Below, one piece after another: positions 1 to 5,500 of a stretch of 8,193 nt of DNA. The translations under genes and the position numbers were made by a program. Position 1 is the stretch's first letter; the number at the start of each line of letters is the position of its first letter. The notes under the pieces were generated by a model. The model saw nothing but the letters and a program-made list of their open reading frames with translations. It searched no databases and was not told the origin of the DNA. Origin of the DNA: Bacilli bacterium (GTDB lineage Bacteria > Bacillota_I > Bacilli_A > RF39 > UBA660); NCBI GenBank assembly GCA_900757295.1, contig CAAENH010000063.1:1-8193 (forward strand), read 5' to 3'.

Positions 1-228
1 GGAAGAGTAAAATTTAAATTTGAGATGGCTAGCTCTACAAAACAAGTTGATAAATTAGAATCACTAATTCATGAATTAGTGTTAGGGTTTATAGATGGAT
101 GTTTGATAATTGCAGCGAGTTTAATCAATGATAAGCCTTTAAAATTAACTTTTATGTTATTTATAATTATTCTTTCATCTATACTAATTGTTAAGATAAT
201 TATTGATCATAATCATCATGGTTATTAA
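1..228 (+). CDS. UbiB/AarF (ABC1) family protein kinase-like, C-terminal end only
   Basis: The reading frame is open from base 1, so this is the last 75 residues of a longer protein and not a small gene starting at the ATG at 25. Seen: a short GRVKFKFE strand, a helix around VDKLESLIHELVLGF, then two hydrophobic segments (about residues 25-42 and 49-69) split by a short polar turn (NDKPLK), and a His-rich tail ending HNHHGY. Known: ABC1/UbiB/AarF atypical kinases end in this way, with a strand and helix packing into two C-terminal membrane helices that anchor the enzyme. Family members support quinone or lipid metabolism, often with unclear substrates. The kinase core lies before the window, so no catalytic residue can be checked. 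The assignment rests on the tail pattern alone; another membrane-anchored protein is possible. Confidence 0.55.
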   Translation, partial: GRVKFKFEMASSTKQVDKLESLIHELVLGFIDGCLIIAASLINDKPLKLTFMLFIIILSSILIVKIIIDHNHHGY

Positions 229-239
229 GATATAGTTTT

Positions 240-271
240 AAGTACTACTTGCTAAAAGTTGTACTTTTTTT
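240..271 (+). terminator. Rho-independent terminator after the UbiB-like gene
   Basis: The arms AAGTACTACTT (240-250) and AAGTTGTACTT (256-266) pair over 11 positions with one T-T mismatch around a 5-base loop, GCTAA. A run of seven T follows (265-271). It separates the UbiB-like gene from ftsY. The stem has few GC pairs, so it may be leaky. No convincing promoter is visible between it and ftsY. Confidence 0.75.
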
Positions 272-294
272 ATATAATAAAAAAGGTGATATTA

Positions 295-1275
295 ATGGGA
301 CTATTTGATAAATTAAAAAATATTGTTAGTAAAAAAGAAAAAAATCAAACTAAAGAAGTTGAAGTTTATGAAAAAGGATTAGAAAAAACTAGAAAAGAAT
401 TTGTATCTAATTTAAATGTATTAGGAATTAAATATACTAAAGTTAGTGAAGAATATTTTGAAGAGCTAGAAAATTTACTAATAATGGCAGACATTGGAGT
501 TAAAACAGTTTTTGAATTTTTAGATAGATTAAGAAAAAGAGTAAAAGAAGAAAAAATTACTGATACTAAGTATTTAAATGAAGTTATTATTGATGAATTA
601 TTTATTATTTATGTTGAAGGTGAATCTTTAAGTGATAAGATTAATATGGCTTCATCAGGTCCAACTGTATTACTATTTGTGGGAGTAAATGGTGTTGGTA
701 AAACAACTACAATTGGTAAAATAGCTAATAGATATAAAAATAGTGGTAAGAAAGTTATGTTAATTGCTGGTGATACTTTTAGAGCAGGAGCTGTAAATCA
801 ATTAAAAGAGTGGGCAGATAGGACAAATTCTTTATTTTATGGTAAAGATAATACAGACCCAGCAGGAGTTATATATGATGGTCTAGTTAAAGCAAAAGAA
901 GAAAATGTTGATATAGTTTTAATTGATACTGCTGGTAGATTACAAAATAAAGTTAATTTAATGAAAGAATTAGAGAAAATTAATAAGGTAATTAAAACTC
1001 ATATTCCCAATGCTCCTCATGAAACTTTATTAGTTATTGATGCAACAACAGGTCAAAATGGAATATCTCAAGCTAAATCTTTTAAAGAAATAACAGATAT
1101 TACAGGTATTGTACTAACAAAATTGGATGGTACTGCTAAAGGTGGAATTGTCCTTGCAATAAAAGAAGAAGTAAACATTCCTGTTAAATTTATTGGTCTT
1201 GGTGAAAAAGAGGATGATTTGCAAACATTTGATATAGAAAATTATATTTATGGTTTGTTTAAAGATATAATGTAG
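295..1275 (+). CDS. ftsY: Signal recognition particle receptor FtsY
   Basis: FtsY is the SRP receptor GTPase. It docks ribosome-SRP complexes at the membrane by forming a twin-GTPase complex with Ffh, then hands nascent membrane proteins to SecYEG. At 326 residues it is an NG-type FtsY with only a short, charged, Lys-rich N-terminus (MGLFDKLKNIVSKK, a likely membrane-contact helix) in place of a long acidic A domain. The N domain spans about residues 25-115. The GTPase motifs are all present: P-loop GVNGVGKTT (130-138), DTFRAGA (160-166), DTAGR (211-215), TKLDG (275-279) and the closing GLGEKEDDLQTFD (301-313). The start at 295 is chosen because AGGTGA (284-289) lies 5 bases before it. The frame stays open upstream to an ATG at 259, but that codon lies in the terminator hairpin and lacks a ribosome site. 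ylxM follows 10 bases later. Confidence 0.97.
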   Translation: MGLFDKLKNIVSKKEKNQTKEVEVYEKGLEKTRKEFVSNLNVLGIKYTKVSEEYFEELENLLIMADIGVKTVFEFLDRLRKRVKEEKITDTKYLNEVIIDELFIIYVEGESLSDKINMASSGPTVLLFVGVNGVGKTTTIGKIANRYKNSGKKVMLIAGDTFRAGAVNQLKEWADRTNSLFYGKDNTDPAGVIYDGLVKAKEENVDIVLIDTAGRLQNKVNLMKELEKINKVIKTHIPNAPHETLLVIDATTGQNGISQAKSFKEITDITGIVLTKLDGTAKGGIVLAIKEEVNIPVKFIGLGEKEDDLQTFDIENYIYGLFKDIM

Positions 1276-1285
1276 GAAAATAAAT

Positions 1286-1576
1286 ATGGATAGAATATAT
1301 TTAAATGAATTATTTGATTATTATAATGTTTTACTTACAAAAAAAGAACAGGATATATTTATAGATCACTATGAAGATGACTTGAGTTTACAAGAAATTG
1401 CAGATAATTTGAATATAAGTAAATCTGCGGTAGGAAAAACATTAAAAATAGTAGAAAAAAAATTAATAGAATATGAACAAAAATTAGAATTAAATAAAAA
1501 AAATACTGAAATAAATAGAATATTAAAAGGAAATGTTTCTCAAAAAATTTTAGATAGTATAAATGAATTAATTTAA
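1286..1576 (+). CDS. ylxM: YlxM-type SRP-associated helix-turn-helix protein
   Basis: This is a 96-residue protein of the YlxM (UPF0122) family, which in Gram-positive bacteria accompanies SRP genes and is reported to modulate SRP GTPase activity. Seen: a sigma-region-4-like HTH in the N-terminal two thirds, including LTKKEQDIF, the acidic DDLSLQEIADNLNISKSAV (about 30-49) and a following recognition helix. A Lys/Glu-rich helix (about 54-75) and a C-terminal tail complete it. The DDLSLQEIA stretch is typical of YlxM. The family's usual SRQAVYDNIKR-like segment is here SKSAVGKTLK, a divergent recognition helix. The ribosome site AGGAAA overlaps the ftsY stop codon, so the two are probably co-translated. 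The expected downstream gene ffh is absent; a femABX-family gene follows after 30 bases. Confidence 0.88.
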   Translation: MDRIYLNELFDYYNVLLTKKEQDIFIDHYEDDLSLQEIADNLNISKSAVGKTLKIVEKKLIEYEQKLELNKKNTEINRILKGNVSQKILDSINELI

Positions 1577-1606
1577 TTACAAAATAAATATAGAAAGAAT
1601 GATAAT

Positions 1607-2833
1607 ATGAAATTTTGTGAACTTAGCGATCAAGAGTTTGAAAAATTTGCTTTAAATCATGAACAAAGTAATTTTTTTCAATCTTTATATATGAAAGAAT
1701 TATTAATAAAAGAAAATAGAGAAGTATATTTACTTGGATTAAAAGATGATAAAGATAATGTTATTGCAGCAACTTTACTTGCTAGTAGTAACTCTTTTAT
1801 GGGTAAAAAAACATACGAAGCTTTAAAGGGATTTTTAATTGATTATAGTAATGAAGAATTAGTATTAACTTTTACTAATTATATTAAAAAGTTTATAAAT
1901 GAACATAACGGGTTTAGATTAACTATAGATCCATACATTGTATTTAAACAAAGAGATACTGATGCTAATATAATAAAAGATGGAGTAGATAATAGTTTTG
2001 TTAAAGATTATTTATTAAAAAATGGTTTTAAAAAAATGAAAAATTCGGCTCAAGTTAAATGGACTTATGTTTTAGATATTGATGGTAAATCTAGTGAAGA
2101 ATTATTAAAATTGTGTCGTTCTAATACGAGAAATTATATAAATAGAACTATGAATAAATATAAGTTAGTAATGGAAGAGTTACCTTATGAAAAACTAGAT
2201 GTATTTAAAAAAATTACTCAAGACACTTGTGATAGAAGAGGGTTTAATGATCGTAGTTTAGAATATTACCAAAATATGTATAAAATATTTAAGGATAAAT
2301 TAAAAGTATTAGTTACTAAATTAGATTGTAATTTATATATAAAAACTTTAGAAGATGAGAAGAATGGTTATTTAGATAAAATTAAAAATTTAAGTGATAG
2401 TGCTAGTAATAAAAAGAAAAAAGAAATAATGAAAAAGGATATAACATCTATTGATAAAAAAATAGAAGAAGTTAATTTACTAAAACAAGAACATGGAGAG
2501 TATATAATTTTATCTGGAGCTATGTTTGTATTATATGGTAATGAAATTGTTTATTTATTTAGTGGTAGTTATGATGAATATATGAAGTATTGTGGTCAAT
2601 ATCGTTTACAATGGGAAATGATAAAATATGCTGCTGATAATAACTATAAAAGATATAATTTTTACGGTATAAAAGATGTATTTGATAAAAATGGTAAAGA
2701 TTATGGTGTTTATGAATTTAAAAAGGGATTTAATGGTTATGTTGAAGAACTATTTGGAGCATATGAAACTGGTACTAATTTAACATATAGAATTTACAGT
2801 CTTTTAAAATCTATTAAAAATATCGGTAAGTAA
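1607..2833 (+). CDS. FemABX-family tRNA-dependent peptidoglycan interpeptide-bridge aminoacyltransferase
   Basis: Enzymes of this family (FemA/FemB/FemX, MurM/MurN) move amino acids from aminoacyl-tRNA onto the Lys of the lipid II stem peptide, at the inner face of the membrane. The protein has 408 residues, the family's usual length. Seen: an N-terminal GNAT-like domain (NHEQSNFFQS near 17-26, AATLLASSN near 54-62), a second GNAT-like domain from about 150 (VKWTYVLDID), and a charged helical-hairpin insertion at about 242-296. That insertion matches the coiled-coil arm that contacts tRNA in this family. The C-terminal signature follows: ILSGAMFVLY (301-310), YLFSGSYDEY (316-325), YRLQWEMIKYA (332-342), YNFYGI (350-355) and VYEFKKGFNGYVEELFGAYE (368-387). 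The amino acid it adds cannot be read from sequence. Its ribosome site is weak (AGAAAGAATGAT before ATG 1607). It lies directly before the glycine T-box operon. Confidence 0.9.
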   Translation: MKFCELSDQEFEKFALNHEQSNFFQSLYMKELLIKENREVYLLGLKDDKDNVIAATLLASSNSFMGKKTYEALKGFLIDYSNEELVLTFTNYIKKFINEHNGFRLTIDPYIVFKQRDTDANIIKDGVDNSFVKDYLLKNGFKKMKNSAQVKWTYVLDIDGKSSEELLKLCRSNTRNYINRTMNKYKLVMEELPYEKLDVFKKITQDTCDRRGFNDRSLEYYQNMYKIFKDKLKVLVTKLDCNLYIKTLEDEKNGYLDKIKNLSDSASNKKKKEIMKKDITSIDKKIEEVNLLKQEHGEYIILSGAMFVLYGNEIVYLFSGSYDEYMKYCGQYRLQWEMIKYAADNNYKRYNFYGIKDVFDKNGKDYGVYEFKKGFNGYVEELFGAYETGTNLTYRIYSLLKSIKNIGK

Positions 2834-2854
2834 TGTAAAATATAAATTATTTTG

Positions 2855-2883
2855 TTGAAAAAAATAGAAAAAAAACATATAAT
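2855..2883 (+). promoter_or_regulatory. SigmaA-type promoter of the T-box/glyS operon
   Basis: A TTGAAA -35 (2855-2860) and a perfect TATAAT -10 (2878-2883) are separated by exactly 17 bases. The predicted transcript start is near 2890, only a few bases before the first T-box hairpin. That placement is what limits Stem I to a very short element. No terminator is visible between the femABX-family stop (2833) and this promoter, so read-through from upstream is possible. Confidence 0.8.
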
Positions 2884-2889
2884 ATTATT

Positions 2890-3040
2890 GTTAAAAGCAA
2901 TGACGGATCTTGGAAAATCTATCAGCTATATATGAAAAGTGATTCTCAAAATAATGGGGATAAGTAGGGTGGAACCGCGTAAGTAATTGCGTCCCTATAT
3001 TATTCTTTTTTTGAGATTTTTTAATGGAAAGAGGGATTTT
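2890..3040 (+). promoter_or_regulatory. T-box riboswitch leader, glycine-type, with very short Stem I
   Basis: The hallmark AGGGTGGAACCGCG is at 2966-2979. Its antiterminator folds as AGGG (2966-2969) with CCCT (2993-2996) and GCG (2977-2979) with CGT (2990-2992), leaving the 7-base bulge TGGAACC (2970-2976). The bulge UGGA would pair with a tRNA ending UCCA, which fits tRNA-Gly (discriminator U73) and not tRNA-Ile (A73). Upstream, a hairpin at 2896-2927 pairs AGC/GCT, TGA/TCA and GGAT/ATCT, with an AA bulge and an 8-base loop CTTGGAAA carrying the Gly codon GGA (2912-2914) followed by A. A Stem III-like hairpin pairs ATTCTC (2942-2947) with GGGGAT (2956-2961). Stem II and the IIA/B pseudoknot are absent, as in known glyQS T-boxes. 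T-box identity is nearly certain from the signature; the Stem I assignment is inference. Confidence 0.92.
2992..3036 (+). promoter_or_regulatory. Possible Shine-Dalgarno sequestrator of the T-box
   Basis: TCCCT (2992-2996), the 3' arm of the antiterminator, is an exact complement of AGGGA (3032-3036). That is the core of the AGAGGGA ribosome site in front of ATG 3041. A second segment, CTTTTT (3005-3010) with GGAAAG (3026-3031, two G-U pairs), could stack inside it after an 8-base bulge. The two states exclude each other, because TCCCT cannot pair with both AGGG and AGGGA. No usual terminator arm complementary to GCGTCCC is found before the U-tract at 3006-3012. The competing idea is a weak transcription terminator made from AATAATGGGG (2950-2959) and TCCC...ATTATT (2992-3004). 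Confidence 0.45.
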
Positions 3041-3583
3041 ATGAATGTATTTATAGCATCATCAGCAAGTAAAACTATAGATGAAAAGTATTTAGATATT
3101 GCTAAAGAAACTTCAGAATATTTAGCTAGTAAAGGTTTAGACTTAGTATTTGGTGGAGCTAGTTTTTCTATGATGGGAGAATGCTTTAAAAAGTTTATAG
3201 AATATGATAGAAATGTAGAAGCATTTACTGTTGAAATGTATAAGAATGATTTAGAGGCTTTAAAGGGAGCAAATTGTCATTTAGTAGATGATACTTTGGT
3301 TAGATTTAAAGAAATGTATGATTTATCTGATATTATATTAATACTTCCTGGTGGTATTGGTACATTAGCAGAATTAGCTTCAGCTTTAGAAGAATATAGA
3401 AGTAATAAAGAACACAAATTAATTCTGATATATAATAAAGATGGTTTTTATTCTAAAATTTTTGAATGGATGAATCAAAATATTAATGAAGGTTTTTTAA
3501 GTCAAACTTTAAATAATGATTTTAAAGTAGTTGAAGATTTAGATAGTTTAAAAATGTATGTAGAAGAATTTATGGAGGATTAG
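3041..3583 (+). CDS. LOG-family (TIGR00730-like) nucleoside-monophosphate phosphoribohydrolase-like protein
   Basis: The product has 180 residues and a Rossmann-like fold of the 'lysine decarboxylase/LOG' superfamily. Characterised LOG enzymes cut the N-glycosidic bond of nucleotide monophosphates (cytokinin or purine type); the bacterial housekeeping role is not settled. Seen: N-terminal strand MNVFIASSAS, a glycine loop LVFGGASFSMMG (35-46), and the diagnostic PGGIGTLAE (103-111) continuing LASALEEY. The usual RK pair before this motif reads RF here (R88-F89), a departure at a conserved position. The start at 3041 is supported by AGAGGGA (3030-3036). A longer frame from a TTG at 2987 would translate the T-box itself and is rejected. 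It is the first gene after the T-box and is one base from glyS, so both should respond to glycyl-tRNA supply. Confidence 0.85.
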   Translation: MNVFIASSASKTIDEKYLDIAKETSEYLASKGLDLVFGGASFSMMGECFKKFIEYDRNVEAFTVEMYKNDLEALKGANCHLVDDTLVRFKEMYDLSDIILILPGGIGTLAELASALEEYRSNKEHKLILIYNKDGFYSKIFEWMNQNINEGFLSQTLNNDFKVVEDLDSLKMYVEEFMED

Positions 3584-3584
3584 A

Positions 3585-4961
3585 ATGAAATTAAAAATGG
3601 AAGATTTAGTTAATTATACTAAGCAATATGGTTTTATTTTTCAAGGTAGTGAGATATATGGTGGTTTAGCTAACTCTTGGGATTATGGACCTTTAGGAAA
3701 AGAGTTAAAGGAAAATGTTAAAAGAGCTTGGTGGAAAAAGTTTATTCAAGAAAATCCTTACAATTATGGGGTAGATGCAGCAATTATTATGAATCCTCAA
3801 ACTTGGGTTGCTTCAGGTCATGTTGCTTCATTTGCTGATCCTTTAATTGATTGTAAAAAATGTAAATCACGTCATCGTGCAGATAAATTAGTAGAAGAAT
3901 TTACTAATGGAAAAGAAACTGGTGATGGATGGGAAAATGAAAGATTAGAAAATTTTATAAAAGATAATCATATTACATGTCCTAAATGTGGTGCATGTGA
4001 TTTTACACCTATTAGAAAATTTAATTTATTATTTGAAACTCATATGGGAGTAACAGAAGATACTAAAAATAAAGTTTATTTAAGAGGAGAAACTGCTCAA
4101 GGTATATTTACTAATTTTTTAAATGTTCAAAGAAGTATGAGATGTAAATTACCTTTTGGAATAGGTCAAATTGGAAAAAGTTTTAGAAATGAAATAACTC
4201 CAGGTAACTTTATATTTAGAACTAGAGAATTTGAACAAATGGAATTAGAATTTTTTTGTAAACCAGATACTGATTTAGAATGGTTTGGATATTATAAAAA
4301 TTATTGTTTGGACTTCTTAAAAGATTTAGGTATTAAGAAAGAAAATTTAAGATATAGAGATCATGCTAAAGAAGAATTAAGTTTTTATAGTAAAGCTACA
4401 ACAGATATTGAATATTTATTCCCTATGGGTTGGGGAGAATTATGGGGGATTGCTGATCGTACCGATTATGATTTAACAACTCATATGAATCATTCTAAAA
4501 CAGATTTAAGATATATTGATTCTGAAACTAATGAAAGATATATACCATATGTTATAGAACCTTCTGTTGGCTTAGATAGATTGATACTAGCTTTATTAAC
4601 AGATGCATATACAAAAGAAGAACTTGATAATAGTGATGAAAGAGAAGTTTTAAAAATTCATCCTTATCTTGCTCCATATAAAGTAACTATCTTACCTTTA
4701 GTAAAAAAATATCATAGTGATAAAGCGATGGAGTTATATGCTAATCTTTGTAAAGACTTTAATGTATCTTATGATGAATCAGGTAGTATTGGTAAAAGAT
4801 ATCGTCGAAGCGATGCTATTGGTACACCGTTTGCTATAACTATAGATGATGACACTTTAGAATATAATACTGTTACAGTAAGAGATAGAGATACTATGCA
4901 ACAGGAAAAAATAAATATAAAAGATTTAAAAAATTATATAAATAGTCGAATTAATTTTTAG
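3585..4961 (+). CDS. glyS: Glycyl-tRNA synthetase, single-chain dimeric type
   Basis: This class II enzyme joins glycine to tRNA-Gly. At 458 residues it is the compact alpha2 type, not the split GlyQ/GlyS alpha2beta2 type. Seen: the N-terminal YTKQYGFIFQGSEIYGGLAN (11-30) and WDYGPLG (32-38), which are diagnostic. Paired cysteines C90/C93 and C132/C135 would form a zinc-binding insertion. A conserved YLRGETAQGIF segment (165-175) follows, then motif 2 in GKSFRNEITPGNFIFRTREF (197-216), and motif 3 in EPSVGLDRLILALL (325-338). An anticodon-binding domain runs from about 360 to the end, with YDESGSIGKRYRRSDAIGTP (396-415). The ribosome site GGAGGA (3574-3579) lies inside the previous gene, whose stop is one base from this start, implying coupling. 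The upstream T-box with a UGGA bulge explains its control. Confidence 0.97.
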   Translation: MKLKMEDLVNYTKQYGFIFQGSEIYGGLANSWDYGPLGKELKENVKRAWWKKFIQENPYNYGVDAAIIMNPQTWVASGHVASFADPLIDCKKCKSRHRADKLVEEFTNGKETGDGWENERLENFIKDNHITCPKCGACDFTPIRKFNLLFETHMGVTEDTKNKVYLRGETAQGIFTNFLNVQRSMRCKLPFGIGQIGKSFRNEITPGNFIFRTREFEQMELEFFCKPDTDLEWFGYYKNYCLDFLKDLGIKKENLRYRDHAKEELSFYSKATTDIEYLFPMGWGELWGIADRTDYDLTTHMNHSKTDLRYIDSETNERYIPYVIEPSVGLDRLILALLTDAYTKEELDNSDEREVLKIHPYLAPYKVTILPLVKKYHSDKAMELYANLCKDFNVSYDESGSIGKRYRRSDAIGTPFAITIDDDTLEYNTVTVRDRDTMQQEKINIKDLKNYINSRINF

Positions 4962-4979
4962 TTTAAAATAAATAAACTG

Positions 4980-5006
4980 CTCAAGATAAAAATCTTGAGT
5001 TTTTTT
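4980..5006 (+). terminator. Rho-independent terminator of the glyS operon
   Basis: The perfect 8-bp stem CTCAAGAT (4980-4987) and ATCTTGAG (4992-4999) closes an AAAA loop and is followed by seven T (5000-5006). It is a clean end for the glyS transcript. The last two T also begin the TTGACA of the next promoter candidate. Confidence 0.92.
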
Positions 5007-5037
5007 GACAAAAAATTTAAAGTTATATTGCTATATT
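5005..5037 (+). promoter_or_regulatory. Candidate promoter for the spoIIB-like/radC/mreC operon
   Basis: A consensus TTGACA (5005-5010) starts within the U-tract of the glyS terminator. The best -10 is TATATT (5032-5037) preceded by TG and one base (5029-5031), an extended -10. The spacing is 21 bases, longer than usual; another TATATT at 5024-5029 gives only 13. The extended -10 may act without much help from the -35. Transcription would start near 5044, close to the start codon, so the exact start is uncertain. Confidence 0.35.
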
Positions 5038-5053
5038 AATTATGGTGAATGTT

Positions 5054-5500
5054 ATGAAAAAAATATTAATTACTATATTTATTTCTTTAATTGTTGGGTC
5101 ATCATTTGCTTTTATCATTTATAAAAATATAAATAAAGAAGTTTCTATAGCTGTTTCTAGTGATAATGTTATTACATATTTTCAAGTAGGTGTTTTTAAG
5201 GATGAAACTAATGCTAATAATTATATGCAAAAGTATAATAGTTCAATAATTATTAAAGATAAAGAGTATTATAGAGTAATTATTGCTATTTCTAAGAATG
5301 AGTCTTCAATTGTTAAATTAAAAGATTATTTTGATGAACAAAAAATAGAATATTTTTTAAAAAAAGAAACTTTAAATGATAAAAAGTTCTTAAATAAATT
5401 ACAGGAATATGAAGAATTATTGAATTCTTCAAAAAAAGAAACTTATAGTACTATTATTAAAAATATTTTAAAAACATATGAAGGTAATTTTAATAAATGA
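5054..5500 (+). CDS. Membrane-anchored SPOR-domain protein, SpoIIB-like by position
   Basis: The product has 148 residues. Seen: one N-terminal membrane segment (about 4-23) with a short cytoplasmic end (MKK), a short linker, and a SPOR-like domain at about 41-103. That domain opens TYFQVGVFKD, has an ETNANNYMQKY helix, then EYYRVIIAISKN and a second helix. A charged helical tail (105-148) follows. Known: SPOR domains bind septal peptidoglycan stripped of stem peptides. Bacillus SpoIIB is a SPOR protein that localises to the sporulation septum, and its gene lies just before maf-radC-mreBCD. The position before radC supports a SpoIIB relative, though the sequence alone supports only 'SPOR protein'. 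The start at 5054 has GGTGA (5044-5048) 5 bases before it; the ATG at 5042 overlaps that site and is less likely. The stop overlaps radC by 4 bases. Confidence 0.72.
   Translation: MKKILITIFISLIVGSSFAFIIYKNINKEVSIAVSSDNVITYFQVGVFKDETNANNYMQKYNSSIIIKDKEYYRVIIAISKNESSIVKLKDYFDEQKIEYFLKKETLNDKKFLNKLQEYEELLNSSKKETYSTIIKNILKTYEGNFNK

Noticed and set aside
25..228. A free-standing small membrane protein of 67 residues starting at ATG 25
   Set aside because: The frame is open back to base 1, no ribosome site precedes the ATG, and the sequence reads as the tail of a UbiB/AarF-type protein.
249..278. TTGCTA-18-TATAAT as a promoter for ftsY
   Set aside because: The boxes look fair, but transcription would start near 285, inside the ribosome site at 284-289, and the -35 lies in the terminator loop. 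The resulting message would lack a usable Shine-Dalgarno.
259..294. A 12-residue N-terminal extension of FtsY from ATG 259
   Set aside because: It starts within the terminator hairpin and has no ribosome site. ATG 295 has AGGTGA at ideal spacing and gives the expected FtsY N-terminus.
2837..2853. AAAATA...TATTTT inverted repeat after the femABX-family gene as a terminator
   Set aside because: It is six A-T pairs only, with no GC and no real U-tract after it. In this base composition it is expected by chance.
2921..2924. ATCA in the 3' side of the first leader hairpin read as an Ile specifier
   Set aside because: These bases are paired with TGA at 2901-2903. An Ile T-box would need UGGU in the bulge for A73, but the bulge is UGGA, and the controlled gene is glyS.
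2987..3040. An 18-residue extension of the LOG-type protein from TTG 2987
   Set aside because: It would translate the antiterminator arm of the T-box. The ATG at 3041 has a clear AGAGGGA and begins the family's first strand.
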